From Providencia rettgeri (GTDB lineage Bacteria; Pseudomonadota; Gammaproteobacteria; Enterobacterales; Enterobacteriaceae), in the NCBI GenBank assembly GCA_900455085.1, contig UGTZ01000001.1:3874501-3938500 (forward strand): a DNA stretch of 64,000 bases, written 5' to 3'. The notes under the pieces were generated by a model. It did not search any database. It worked only from the letters and a program-made list of their open reading frames with translations, and was not told where the DNA came from. Below are positions 35,523-45,279 of this stretch, in pieces. The position numbers were made by a program, and so were the translations under genes. The stretch's first letter is position 1, and every line of letters starts with the position of its first letter.

Positions 35523-38018
35523 TTATTGGCAAGGGATCAGGACTTTACCCTGATTTTTTTCGGCAATATTAGGTAAATTCAAACTACATTGGTTTGCGCC
35601 AGCGGCCCATTTCACTATGTAGCTTTCTTCTGGAACCACACCCGTTAAATAAGCAACGCCACTATCAGCAATAATTCCGACTTCTCTTCCTGTGCCTACT
35701 TCAATCACACTGGTACCAAGCGGTGGATAATTTCCATTATTCAAACGGATAATTGCTAGAATACGTTTTCCTTGGTTCGCTTTTATTCTCTGATAACCAA
35801 TTGAGCCCTCAGTCAATGTTTTACCAATAATGTTGTCATTGACATCCACATCATCAGGTAATGTATTCATATCAATGTAAACATCTGAATTAGAAAAACT
35901 ATTTAAACTTGTCGCAACACCAATACCAAATCGGTTCGTGACAGATTCTCCATTATCAATAGAAATTCCTGCGACATTATCACTATCAATCATTACCCGA
36001 GGTTCGTTGTTAGTCCCGTTACGGTGCATGGCCGCACCGTATTTTGTTGCAGTCATGGAGCCATACCAACTACCGCCGACAGCGCGATATGAATTCACAT
36101 TTTCTGTCGCATTAACATTTAACACGCCATAAGGCGATGAATATTGATAACTACCACTGATATTTGGCTCTGCACGCCCAAGTTTGTGCTGGTCACCGCC
36201 CACACGCATACTCCAGTAGTTGTTATTCTCATTTGCACTGTAATAACCCACTGACTGGCCAAAGCTATGGTCACTATCTGCATATTGTGCGTCATAACTC
36301 ACTGAAGCCCCGTTTTCGAGTGGCACGGAGAAAGACAGATAAATTTGGTTATCATCCGTCTCTTCATATTTAATTTTATTAAGAGATAATGTGCCGGAAA
36401 TATTTTTAATTTGCCCAATACTGAATAACTTACTAAAGCTCATCCCAAAGTTTGTTGTCGATTCGCTATTCCAAAATTGACGATGAGAGGCATTAAAATA
36501 AACCGTTAAATCCAATGGGCTAATGTATTGATTAAAAGACGCGGTATAGACGTTTTTGTCACGCCTAAAATCAAGCACACCATTAGCTGCATCAATGTAT
36601 TGAGGCATTGTTAAGAATTCTTTTTCAGAAAACTTATAGCCTGCAAATGTCACCTGCGAATTGGTAGATTCAAAACGTTTAGAATAATTTAAACGGTAGC
36701 TGTTACCTGAATAAGAGCCAAAATTATCTAAATTTGCATGGGTACGAGTAATATCAAGGGAAATAGCACCAAACATATTCATGTTTTGCCCTATTCCCAA
36801 GTTCATCGCTTGATAATTGTTATTATCGACCGTGGCAATTAACCCGCCGAAAATTGATGTGTTACCAAATAAACCATAGGAGACTTCCCCGACAATAAAT
36901 TTAGGGTCAATTTTCTGTGAGCGGCCAAATGGGTCAGATTGCCCCATGGTAAATTTATAAAGCAGCTGCCCCTGACGGGTTAAAAACGGCAACGATGCTG
37001 CTGTTACTTGATAAGTGGTTTTTGAACCGTCTTCTTCCTCAATAGTTACATCTAAAGTACCTTGTACTGCTTCGGTAATATCTTGAACATTAAATGGCCC
37101 GGGAGCGACTTTAACTTGCTTAATCACACGCCCATTCTGTGAAATAATCACCATCGCATTTGTTTTAGCGATACCCGTAACCTGAGGTGCATAACCACGC
37201 AGTGAAGGCGGAAGCATCCGATTATCACTAAAAATAGACGCCCCTATAAAGCGAAAACTATCAAATAAATCAGTCTTCAAATAAGACTCACCAAGTAAAA
37301 CCTTTGCCCCCATTTGAGGCAAAGCACGAAAGGCATATAACTGAGTCCAATCAAACCGTTCATTCGTTTTACCTTGAGAACGATTATATTGATATTGATA
37401 GTCCGCACGGAAACGCCAAGCACCTAAGTTAACGCCAGCGGTACCGTTACTACTACCACTGAATGTTTCACTGTTATTTTTAGGCGCAGAATAATTAGCA
37501 AACAGGTTATAGTCGAGAAATGCTCCCATAATCCCATTTTCCCATTGGGAAGGTGGAACCCAATACGGATCATCGTATTCAAGCCAAGCTTGAGGAATAG
37601 AAAATAAGATATTTTGATTCGCTTTATCAAAGCGATAACTAATATCTAAATTTTTAGATAGTTCAACACACTGGCCATTATTATTTTGCAGAAGCTCTTC
37701 CTTTATCTTCTTTTTTAATGCAAAAATATTTACCATCTCTGGTGTAACACAGAGTGTTGAAGTATCTTTACTCTCTTCAATGAACTTAATTAAATACTGC
37801 CCTGATAGTTTTCTACCATTTAATGTAATATCCGTTAGATATTCGCCGGCAGGAATAAAGTCAGGGTTTGAAAATTGACTCAAATCAATATTATCTCTGT
37901 CCTTAGCATCAATAATATTCATATTAAATTCCACTGCATTTGATATTCCCGAAACGGAAAATGCCAACGCAATCGAAAATAATATTTTATTTATTTTAAA
38001 CTGAGGCAATAGAGACAT
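35523..38018 (-). CDS. Outer-membrane fimbrial usher, second operon
   Basis: An 831-residue usher: signal peptide, N-terminal FNMNIIDAKDRDNIDLSQF, barrel/plug core with LRGYAPQVTGIA, and C-terminal PPLGTSVIEV and GVAYLTGV motifs. I use the ATG at 38018 (MSLLPQFK); a TTG at 38033 is less likely. Paralogous to the usher at 2867 but from a distinct operon. Preceded by a perfect 13-bp hairpin after the pilin gene. Confidence 0.95.
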   Translation of the reverse strand: MSLLPQFKINKILFSIALAFSVSGISNAVEFNMNIIDAKDRDNIDLSQFSNPDFIPAGEYLTDITLNGRKLSGQYLIKFIEESKDTSTLCVTPEMVNIFALKKKIKEELLQNNNGQCVELSKNLDISYRFDKANQNILFSIPQAWLEYDDPYWVPPSQWENGIMGAFLDYNLFANYSAPKNNSETFSGSSNGTAGVNLGAWRFRADYQYQYNRSQGKTNERFDWTQLYAFRALPQMGAKVLLGESYLKTDLFDSFRFIGASIFSDNRMLPPSLRGYAPQVTGIAKTNAMVIISQNGRVIKQVKVAPGPFNVQDITEAVQGTLDVTIEEEDGSKTTYQVTAASLPFLTRQGQLLYKFTMGQSDPFGRSQKIDPKFIVGEVSYGLFGNTSIFGGLIATVDNNNYQAMNLGIGQNMNMFGAISLDITRTHANLDNFGSYSGNSYRLNYSKRFESTNSQVTFAGYKFSEKEFLTMPQYIDAANGVLDFRRDKNVYTASFNQYISPLDLTVYFNASHRQFWNSESTTNFGMSFSKLFSIGQIKNISGTLSLNKIKYEETDDNQIYLSFSVPLENGASVSYDAQYADSDHSFGQSVGYYSANENNNYWSMRVGGDQHKLGRAEPNISGSYQYSSPYGVLNVNATENVNSYRAVGGSWYGSMTATKYGAAMHRNGTNNEPRVMIDSDNVAGISIDNGESVTNRFGIGVATSLNSFSNSDVYIDMNTLPDDVDVNDNIIGKTLTEGSIGYQRIKANQGKRILAIIRLNNGNYPPLGTSVIEVGTGREVGIIADSGVAYLTGVVPEESYIVKWAAGANQCSLNLPNIAEKNQGKVLIPCQ

Positions 38019-38053
38019 GATGTTCCCTGTCAAAAAATAAAAGCTAAGAAAGG

Positions 38054-38085
38054 AAAATAACAGGCAAATATATGCCTGTTATTTT
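38054..38085 (-). terminator. Intra-operon hairpin between pilin and usher, second operon
   Basis: Perfect 13-bp inverted repeat (AAAATAACAGGCA / TGCCTGTTATTTT, 6-nt loop) starting 10 bp after the pilin stop and followed on the minus strand by TTTTCC. Probable attenuator or mRNA stabiliser that keeps pilin in excess. Confidence 0.78.
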
Positions 38086-38095
38086 AAATAAAAAA

Positions 38096-38653
38096 TTACA
38101 GGTAGTTTAAAGCATAAGTTGCTTGAGAAATGATGCTACCAGTTTCAACTTTACTACCATTTGCTTCAACACGTGCACTGAATGCTAATTTATTTGGACC
38201 ATCCGCTAATGGCAGCTCAACACTGGTGTCACCAACTTTCATTGTTGCACCATCAGCGTTGATTAAACGAACACCAACACCTTTAGAAGTACCAGTGTTT
38301 GCCAGTAATTCTTTAGCTGTAGTATCTGGAGTACCCGTGAAAGTTACTTTAACTTTGCTAACTGCAGGGAAGACAACTACATCGCTAGAATCTTTAACTT
38401 CACCTAAATCACAGTTTTCTAACTGGATATTGTATTGAACGCTTTGGCTATATTTGTTACCAGTTTCTAATACTTTATTTGCAACTTGGCCAAGGTCAAC
38501 GTTAATTGTACCGTCACCTGGGATTGAGCAAGGTGCATTAATAACTTTACCAGTAAAATTGATGATACCACTTCCTTGATCTACAGGTGCTGCGTTTGCA
38601 ATACCGAATGAAGAAGCGATAATTGTAGCTAATGCAATTTTAGTTAATTTCAT
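38096..38653 (-). CDS. Major fimbrial subunit, second operon
   Basis: A 185-residue pilin: signal peptide (IIASSFGIANA/AP), GSGIINFTGKVINAPCSI with first Cys, ENCDLGE with second Cys, and terminal YALNYL. First gene of the five-gene fimbrial operon. Shares the GSG-I-F-G-V layout with the pilin at 5428. Ribosome site GGAAAA upstream of ATG. A MrpJ-like regulator lies 240 bp upstream on the same strand. Confidence 0.93.
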   Translation of the reverse strand: MKLTKIALATIIASSFGIANAAPVDQGSGIINFTGKVINAPCSIPGDGTINVDLGQVANKVLETGNKYSQSVQYNIQLENCDLGEVKDSSDVVVFPAVSKVKVTFTGTPDTTAKELLANTGTSKGVGVRLINADGATMKVGDTSVELPLADGPNKLAFSARVEANGSKVETGSIISQATYALNYL

Positions 38654-38892
38654 TTATATTTTCCTATAAAAAGACGACATACGTACCAATCACCTAATAA
38701 TCAATAAATTATTAAGTTGATATCTATTTGCTGAGAATTTAATGATAAAAAACATAAAGATTAGGTTTTTATTAAGAAAAATAAAAACGCTATATCTTTA
38801 TTAGATTAGATGTTTTATTAATTTTAAAACATATTATTTATAATTATCTTATTAATTTCGATTTATAATTAGATTATTCTTAATATTTTAAA
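38654..38892. other. Promoter region of second fimbrial operon
   Basis: About 240 bp, strongly AT-rich, between the pilin and its MrpJ-like regulator. Same position and size as the gap at 102-310. No recombinase target repeats seen. Confidence 0.45.
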
Positions 38893-39129
38893 TTAATTAT
38901 TTTCTTTATTGATAAAAACATCATCGATAAAAAAACAAATCATTTCAGTTTCTAACGCATTAGCAAGCACGTGCAAATTTTCAATATTGATATTGCACTC
39001 ACCTCTTTCATAGCGTGAAATTTGTTGCTGACTTACACCAACAAGATTCGCTAATTCAATACCAGAAAGCCCTAAGTGCTTTCTTCTTTTTCTAATCTCT
39101 CTACCTACTATCCGATTTACATTTATCAT
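38893..39129 (-). CDS. XRE-family regulator, MrpJ-like
   Basis: A 78-residue helix-turn-helix protein. IRKRRKHLGLSGIELANLVGVSQQQISRYERG (about residues 12-43) is the HTH_3 core and shares SQQQ-SRYERG with the regulator at 311-613. The ATG at 39129 (MINVNRIVG) is preferred over upstream TTG codons. It lies upstream of, and on the same strand as, the pilin-usher operon, so it may be its regulator and, as for MrpJ, a switch affecting motility genes. That role is inference. Confidence 0.85.
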   Translation of the reverse strand: MINVNRIVGREIRKRRKHLGLSGIELANLVGVSQQQISRYERGECNINIENLHVLANALETEMICFFIDDVFINKENN

Positions 39130-40321
39130 CAACAATAGCCCAAAATAACCTAAAATATTAAATGGCTAAATTATATTACAAATCAAAACCTTTAACATAA
39201 TAAACTGTACTGCTTATACAACCAAATCAAAGTAGAACAAACTAATTAAAACACGAAATTTGAGTTAATTATAGTTTTCAACATATAAAAGTAAAACTGT
39301 TTGTAACGATCAATAGAATAAATTAAAGCCATTGAAACCTATCAATATTTCATTATTTTAGTTTTAATTATCTTATAAGATAAAAAACACATTATTCATA
39401 TTAGTTACTATATTAGTAAAAATGATTTAATCCAGCATAACAAATTGATTTTAAAGAAAAATAATTTATTACCATCAACAATGGTAATAACAGAAAATAT
39501 GGATGAACTTTAATCAATAATATAACCGAGGCATTTATCGTTAATTTAATATGGTATTCATTGATTAATAAGTATTTTTATATACTTATTTTTTATATAT
39601 TAATTTATTTTTTACATTTTTAATGTTTGCTTCAAAAAAACAACTGCCAATGGTTTTTTATTTTTATTATTTATTTTAATTAAATTAACAGAGGTTTTTG
39701 CTTACTCGCAATAAGAGTTTAGAATATAAAAAATGGTGATTTTTTTTTAATGGCCACGATCTACTCACAAGTAAAACAAATTATCCGTAATAAGAGTAAT
39801 ATCAATATTGATAACCTTCAATAACCCTCATATTGAGTAAAAACCAACAGACCACAACAAAAATACCCCTTAAATAACAATGTGTTACATTTATTTCCAA
39901 TTGTAACAAATCACAAAAGTATATTGCAGACTTATAGGATAAAAATGAAATATAACAAAAATAAAACATAATAATTATAGCTTCAGGCATAATAAAACGA
40001 GTAAAACAAGTGTTTTACCTCGCCTTTTCCCAAGAAAATAGTCAAAACGACAAGAAGGAGGCATGTGAATATTGTATTTTGCTCATATAGCTTAGGTTAA
40101 ATTTATGCTTTTAATTCGGAGAATAAGGACTACTTGCATACCTAATTCACTAAATAAGAGTATTTATTGAAGAATAATTGACACAGATGCCCTTTAAATA
40201 AAGATAGATAATATAAGAGTATCACGCTTAATGTGAGGTTTTATTTCGTATAATATAATGCAAATCTATCTTTTTACGTTAATTTGCGTATAAAAAACTA
40301 TTTTTAAGTGTTCTTAAAGCT
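39130..40321. other. 1.2-kb AT-rich gene-free region
   Basis: Very AT-rich, no ORF with coding character, no RNA gene recognised. Short A/T hairpins only. It separates the fimbrial regulator (left) from the nitrilase gene (right) and should contain the regulator promoter. H-NS silencing is a plausible reason for such composition. Confidence 0.4.
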
Positions 40322-40350
40322 TTATTCAATAACTAACCGTTATTGAATAA
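40322..40350. repeat. Perfect 12-bp stem-loop upstream of nitrilase gene
   Basis: TTATTCAATAAC and GTTATTGAATAA form a perfect stem with 5-nt loop TAACC. It lies 65 bp upstream of the nitrilase start, just before a second stem-loop of identical geometry. Confidence 0.7.
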
Positions 40351-40386
40351 GAAAATAACTCATTATTTTTTGTTTGAACAACATGG

Positions 40387-40415
40387 TTTGATCTCCTTAA
40401 ACCAAGGAGATCAAA
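40387..40415 (+). promoter_or_regulatory. Stem-loop enclosing the nitrilase ribosome-binding site
   Basis: TTTGATCTCCTT and AAGGAGATCAAA form a perfect 12-bp stem with loop AAACC. The right arm contains the Shine-Dalgarno AAGGAG 6 bp before the ATG at 40416, so folding would hide it. The fold is a strong candidate for translational control. Confidence 0.75.
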
Positions 40416-41414
40416 ATGATGCCAACACAATCACAGCTTCGTGTTGCAACTGTACAGTTCCAACACCGTCCTAGCGACAAAACCTATAATTTAGAACGTA
40501 TCCATGACTTTATTACTCAAGCTGCACAACAAAAAGTGAAAATACTGGTGTTACCCGAAATGTGTATCACCGGTTATTGGCACGTGCCGAAGCTACCAGA
40601 TGACGCCGTTTATGCATTGAGTGAAACCTTACACGATAGCCCTTCATTAGCATTGATCCGCCAACGTGCGATTGAATTAGACATGATTATTGGTGTTGGA
40701 TTGATTGAAAAAGGGTTAGATGGCAAATGCTACAATACTTGGGTCGCTTGCATGCCAAATGGACAATACCATGCTCACCGTAAATTGCATGCGTTTGAAC
40801 ATCCTGCCATTCATAGTGGAGATAGTTACACGGTATTCGATACACCATGGGGGGTAAAAGTTGGTATTTTAATTTGTTGGGATAATAACTTAATTGAAAA
40901 CCCACGCATAAACGCACTACTTGGCGCAGATATTATTCTTGCTCCCCACCAAACCGGTGGAACTCATTCGAGTAGCCCTTATGGAATGAAACCACTCAAC
41001 CTTAGTCTCTGGGAAAATAGAAAACAGAACCCCCAAGCACTATTGGAGTCATGCCAAGGTGAAAATGGGCGAGGATGGCTAATGCGCTGGTTACCTTCAA
41101 GAGCTCACGATAATGGCGTTTTTTATCTGTTTAGTAATGGCGTTGGCCTAGATGATGATGAAATTCGCACAGGTAATGCAATGGTGATAGACCCCTATGG
41201 CCGAATTGTCAAAGAGAGTTTATTGGTTGAGGATGATGTGGTCATTGCAGATCTTGACCTTAGTTTGCTTCCTACCTCGAATGGGCGGCGTTGGCTTACA
41301 GGTAGAAGACCTGAATTATACCGCATTATGACTGAAACTCTGGGTTATGAAACCGATATTCGTAGTGTTCGCTTTGCGGAACAGAATTCCCCTTATCATA
41401 AAGAAAAGCCATAA
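40416..41414 (+). CDS. Carbon-nitrogen hydrolase (nitrilase family)
   Basis: A 332-residue hydrolase of the nitrilase superfamily. Catalytic triad residues: Glu in LPEMCITGYW (about 48), Lys in HRKLHAFEHP (about 128) and Cys in ILICWDN (about 162). The family hydrolyses nitriles, amides or ureido compounds to acids and ammonia; length fits amidases without extra domains. Start at ATG 40416 with AAGGAG inside a hairpin. A LysR gene follows by 80 bp and may regulate it. Substrate not predictable. Confidence 0.88.
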   Translation: MMPTQSQLRVATVQFQHRPSDKTYNLERIHDFITQAAQQKVKILVLPEMCITGYWHVPKLPDDAVYALSETLHDSPSLALIRQRAIELDMIIGVGLIEKGLDGKCYNTWVACMPNGQYHAHRKLHAFEHPAIHSGDSYTVFDTPWGVKVGILICWDNNLIENPRINALLGADIILAPHQTGGTHSSSPYGMKPLNLSLWENRKQNPQALLESCQGENGRGWLMRWLPSRAHDNGVFYLFSNGVGLDDDEIRTGNAMVIDPYGRIVKESLLVEDDVVIADLDLSLLPTSNGRRWLTGRRPELYRIMTETLGYETDIRSVRFAEQNSPYHKEKP

Positions 41415-41495
41415 TAGCTAAAGTCAATGACACGCCATAGCATTCATAATACAAATACTATGGCGTCTTCTACTATTAGGAACTGGCTAACCATC

Positions 41496-42401
41496 ATGGA
41501 TACTCGACTACTCCGCGCATTTATCGTTCTTGCAGAAACAAAAAATTATCGCGAAGCTTCATCACGTTTATATATTAGCCAGCCAGACTTAACGAAACAA
41601 ATTCAATTACTTGAAAAACAACTAGAGATGACTCTGTTTGAGCGTGGACGTCATGGCGCTGTATTGACTCCACACGGTAAAATACTATTTCCCTATGCAC
41701 AGCAAGTGCTTGCTCACACTACTGAGCTTTTACGTCAATCCGCAATACTTCGAGAACAACCTCCTGTAAAACTAACTGTCGGATTTGGCATATCAACATT
41801 TCACGAAGCGTCCTTATTTGTTGCACGGCTGCGTGAAAAACTCCCTGATATTCCAATTCAGCTGGATGACATGCCTTCTCACGAAATGGAGAAACAGCTA
41901 CAAACTCATGAATTGCATATTGCTTTTACTCGCCAATTTGCATTTAAAAACACAGATAGCTTAGTGAGCAAAGCATTAAAATTTGAAGTACTTGCTTTAG
42001 CCGTCGCACAAAAATCGGCGTCTCGATTATCAGTTAAGGAATATCTAACTCATTTTCCTTTATTATTGTTACGCGCAGAACGTGGCTCAAAGCTTCATCA
42101 ACAAATTCAGCGCTACCTAAAATATGAAAGCTTATTAATTACGCCTTCTCAGGAAGCAAATGATATTCAAACATTAATTGCACTCGTCGCCGCTGAGGTT
42201 GGTGTGAGCCTCTTACCCTATAGTGCAAAAAATATCAGCTCAAAAGACATACGTTTTATTCCGATTCAACATTGTGTACATGCCCAATGGCGGATTGATG
42301 TGGTATGGCAGGCTTCATTACCTAAATTATGGCAAAACACCATCCATGAATTAATTGATGAAGTTTATGGAGCATTCTCAAGAGAGAGTGAATCAGAATA
42401 A
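41496..42401 (+). CDS. LysR-family transcriptional regulator
   Basis: A 301-residue regulator. N-terminal winged HTH (LLRAFIVLAETKNYREASSRLYISQPDLTKQIQLLEKQL, residues 4-42) and a C-terminal substrate-binding domain (FGISTFHEASLFVARL, ALVAAEVGVSLLPYS). The ATG at 41496 (MDTRLLRAF) matches the family start; in-frame upstream starts at 41427 and 41460 are less likely. Same strand as the nitrilase upstream and the lipid operon downstream, 78 bp before the latter, so it could regulate either. Confidence 0.88.
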   Translation: MDTRLLRAFIVLAETKNYREASSRLYISQPDLTKQIQLLEKQLEMTLFERGRHGAVLTPHGKILFPYAQQVLAHTTELLRQSAILREQPPVKLTVGFGISTFHEASLFVARLREKLPDIPIQLDDMPSHEMEKQLQTHELHIAFTRQFAFKNTDSLVSKALKFEVLALAVAQKSASRLSVKEYLTHFPLLLLRAERGSKLHQQIQRYLKYESLLITPSQEANDIQTLIALVAAEVGVSLLPYSAKNISSKDIRFIPIQHCVHAQWRIDVVWQASLPKLWQNTIHELIDEVYGAFSRESESE

Positions 42402-42479
42402 CTCCGTAATTCCTATATATTAAACATTTGAACTCTGATATTTATTATCATTATCATCGTAAGATAGGCACATATTGAT

Positions 42480-43478
42480 ATGTCTGGTAACCAGTCAATA
42501 ACTCCCCTTAAAATTATCGCTTCTGGTGTGGCACTTCCTGAGCATAAAATTCTCTCGTCCATGCTGGATGAAAAGTTAAATAAACCAAAAGGGTTTGTCG
42601 AAAAGCATTCAGGCATCGAATATCGCTTCCATGCAAGTCATACTGATTCACAAGCCCTTTTAGCCGCCCAGGCGATTCAAAATGCATTGCAGGCGAACCA
42701 TATCCCACCAAACAGTATTGATATGTTGATTAATGCCTCTGCTATCCCAGTGCAAGCGCTACCGTGTTAAGCAGCGCATATCCTTGAGCAATCGAATTTA
42801 AACCAAGGAATTGCCTGCTTTGATATCAATTCAAGTTGTATCAGCTTTATCACTGCGTTACAGATTGCAGCGGGGCTATTAGCCACCAGCGCTTATCAAC
42901 GCATTGTGATTGTTTCTGCGGATATCGCCTCGCGCGGTATTGACTGGCGGGATAAAGAGTCATCACTGATTTTTGGGGACGGTGCTGCTTGTGTTGTCGT
43001 GGAAAAAGGAGATGGAAATAGCGGAATTATTTCTTATACCCACACCACACATACTGCAGGCATTGATTTTTGTGAAATTCGCGCAGGTGGTACAAGATGT
43101 AATCCGCGCTCGGGTATGACCGATGATGACTTTCTGTTCCACATGCAAGGGAAAAAATTGTTTCGCCTCGCGTCTTCTTTGATTGAAGGTTTTATGCAAC
43201 AGGTTTTCAATGAATCGGGTTTACAGCTCAAGCAAATTGGTACCGTGATCCCACACCAAGCGAGTCACCTTTCTTTAGAGCATATGCGCCAACGTGTCGG
43301 GGTAACAACGGAACAATTAGTCGATATCTATAAACATCGAGGGAATCAGGTTGCGGCCTCCATCCCTTCTGCATTACATGAAGCCATTATTACAGAACGT
43401 TTCTATGAAAAACCCAGTGCCATGTTAATCGGTACTGCTGCTGGGTTAGCGCTGTGCGCCATGGTATTAGTGCCATGA
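42480..43478 (+). pseudogene. Ketoacyl-ACP synthase III-like (FabH/OleA type), in-frame stop
   Basis: A 332-codon thiolase-fold gene split by one TAA at codon 97 (42768-42770). Both halves are in the same frame and together match ketoacyl synthase III: catalytic Cys120 in FDINSSCISF, His in VIPHQAS and Asn in HRGNQVAASIPSAL. The family condenses acyl thioesters. TCA to TAA would be a single change (family usually has small residue after PC). It starts a seven-gene operon and overlaps the SDR by 4 bp. Read-through, error or true inactivation cannot be decided here. Confidence 0.85.
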
Positions 43479-44482
43479 AAATATTGGTAACAGGCGCAAC
43501 AAGTGGCCTGGGACGCAATGCTAGTGAGTACTTACTTGAAAGAGGCATTGATGTGGTCGCTTGTGGGCGAAACCAACAAGCAGGAGAACAACTAAGTCAA
43601 TTAGGTGCAACATTTATTGCTGTTGAATTAGCTGAACTCACCGTTGAAGAAGCGAAAATGCTCATGGCGGGTTGTGATGCTATTTGGCATTGCGCCGCCC
43701 TTTCTTCGCCTTGGGGAAAACGCCAAGATTTTGAAAAAACAAATGTTCACGCCACTCAAATATTGGCTATCGCAGCAGGGGAAGCAAAAATCTCACGCTT
43801 TATCCATATTTCCACCCCTGCCATTTATTTTAATTTCACCCACCAGCAAAATATTCACGAGTCCACGGTTAATAAACATTTCGCTAACCAATATGCCAGA
43901 ACAAAGTATTTAGCCGAAACCATGATCGAGCAATGCGTTAGTCAATTTCCGGCAACTCGTTATACTATTTTGCGCCCTCGTGGCTTATTTGGTCCTCATG
44001 ATCGTGTTTTGCTACCGCGTTTGCTCACCCAAATAAAATCACGCAAGGGAAAACTGGTGTTACCTAATGGGGGAAATAACCATTTTGACCTCACCTATGT
44101 GGGAAATGTGGTTCACAGCATGCAGCTGGCGACGTTCAAAGAAACACTCCCTAACGGAGCCATTTACAATATTACCAACCAACAGCCACAAGCACTAAAA
44201 AAGACATTAAATCAATTGTTTAATGAACTTAATTTAGAGTGCGAAATTCGTTCAGCCCCTTACCCTTTGCTGTATGCTATTGCCAGTCTATTAGAAGTCA
44301 TTGGCCGTTTAACGGGAAAAGAGCCATTACTCACACGCTATAGCCTCGGTGCAGCCTATTTCACCATGACATTAGATAACCAAAAGGCACAGCAAGAGCT
44401 GGGCTACTATCCTTTATATAGTATGCAACAAGGTGTTCATTTGACCGCAAAATGGCTGAAAAAACAGGAGAACCCATGCTAA
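43475..44482 (+). CDS. Extended short-chain dehydrogenase (3-beta-HSD/OleD-like)
   Basis: A 335-residue NAD(P)-dependent extended SDR. Nucleotide-binding TGATSGLG at residues 7-14; catalytic YARTK (Tyr about 150) and DLTYVGNVV, typical of the 3-beta-hydroxysteroid dehydrogenase/NAD epimerase subgroup that includes OleD. It could reduce the beta-keto product of the upstream synthase. Start ATG overlaps the synthase stop (ATGA); ends overlapping the next gene by 7 bp. Cytoplasmic. Confidence 0.85.
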   Translation: MKILVTGATSGLGRNASEYLLERGIDVVACGRNQQAGEQLSQLGATFIAVELAELTVEEAKMLMAGCDAIWHCAALSSPWGKRQDFEKTNVHATQILAIAAGEAKISRFIHISTPAIYFNFTHQQNIHESTVNKHFANQYARTKYLAETMIEQCVSQFPATRYTILRPRGLFGPHDRVLLPRLLTQIKSRKGKLVLPNGGNNHFDLTYVGNVVHSMQLATFKETLPNGAIYNITNQQPQALKKTLNQLFNELNLECEIRSAPYPLLYAIASLLEVIGRLTGKEPLLTRYSLGAAYFTMTLDNQKAQQELGYYPLYSMQQGVHLTAKWLKKQENPC

Positions 44483-45279
44483 CTATTCATCAATATGAAG
44501 TGGGTTATTGCACACATCCGGGCTGTGTCGCGTTAAAAGGCGCCAGTTTTAAATCTTGTAAATTTCCAGCAAGGGCATGGCTGATAGAGGATGAACACCA
44601 ATGTTGGTTGTTTGATACCGGGTATGCCACTCATTTTTATGATCATACGCGCCATGGCATTATGCGGCTATATCGAGCAGTCACTCCAGTGTATTTCGAA
44701 AGCAAAGATGCCCTTGTCAATCAATTGGCTAATGATGGCCTAAAACCTAATGATATCAATGGTGTGATTTTATCTCATTTCCATGGTGACCATATCGCTG
44801 GGCTACGTGACTTCCCTAGCATCCCCATTATTTGTTCGGGGGATGGCTGGGCTAAAACACGCCCTTTGACTGGGTTTGCTGCATTGAAAAATGCCTTTGT
44901 CAGTGGACTATTACCAGATGACTTCGAACAACGCACTGTATTTTATGAAGGTTTCCCCAAGGTGGCGCTACCAAATGAATTGCAAATTTTAGGCGAAGGC
45001 TATGCAGTTAATCAGCAGAAAACCTTACTCATTGTCCCGCTCCCTGGGCATGCCGCTGGGCATATTGGTTTGTGTGTACTAACTAACTCAGGCTGGATAT
45101 TGCTCGCAGGTGACGCAGCATGGTCTCCCACAAATTACCGAGAATTGCGTGGCCCTATGGCAATTGCCAATATCATTATGGATGATAAGCAGGCTTATTA
45201 TGAAACACTAAATAAATTACATGAAATTGATAAGCGCAATGTGGTTATCCAACTGTGCCACGAAGGGGATTTATTGTGA
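44476..45279 (+). CDS. Metallo-beta-lactamase-fold hydrolase
   Basis: A 267-residue MBL-fold protein. Metal motif SHFHGDHIAG (HxHxDH, about residues 106-115), then PGHAAGH and LLAGDAAW supplying the other ligands. Layout resembles lactonases and thioesterase-like members. In an Ole-like pathway the hydrolase slot is an alpha/beta hydrolase (OleB); this may fill a comparable position, but that is speculation. Ribosome site AGGAG before ATG 44476. Confidence 0.83.
   Translation: MLTIHQYEVGYCTHPGCVALKGASFKSCKFPARAWLIEDEHQCWLFDTGYATHFYDHTRHGIMRLYRAVTPVYFESKDALVNQLANDGLKPNDINGVILSHFHGDHIAGLRDFPSIPIICSGDGWAKTRPLTGFAALKNAFVSGLLPDDFEQRTVFYEGFPKVALPNELQILGEGYAVNQQKTLLIVPLPGHAAGHIGLCVLTNSGWILLAGDAAWSPTNYRELRGPMAIANIIMDDKQAYYETLNKLHEIDKRNVVIQLCHEGDLL

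Noticed and set aside
39802..39990. Minus-strand 62-codon open frame
   Set aside because: Random hydrophobic composition inside an AT-rich desert with no ribosome site.
42768..42770. Recoded codon (selenocysteine or pyrrolysine) in the ketosynthase
   Set aside because: The stop is TAA, which is not used for either; no recoding element was seen.
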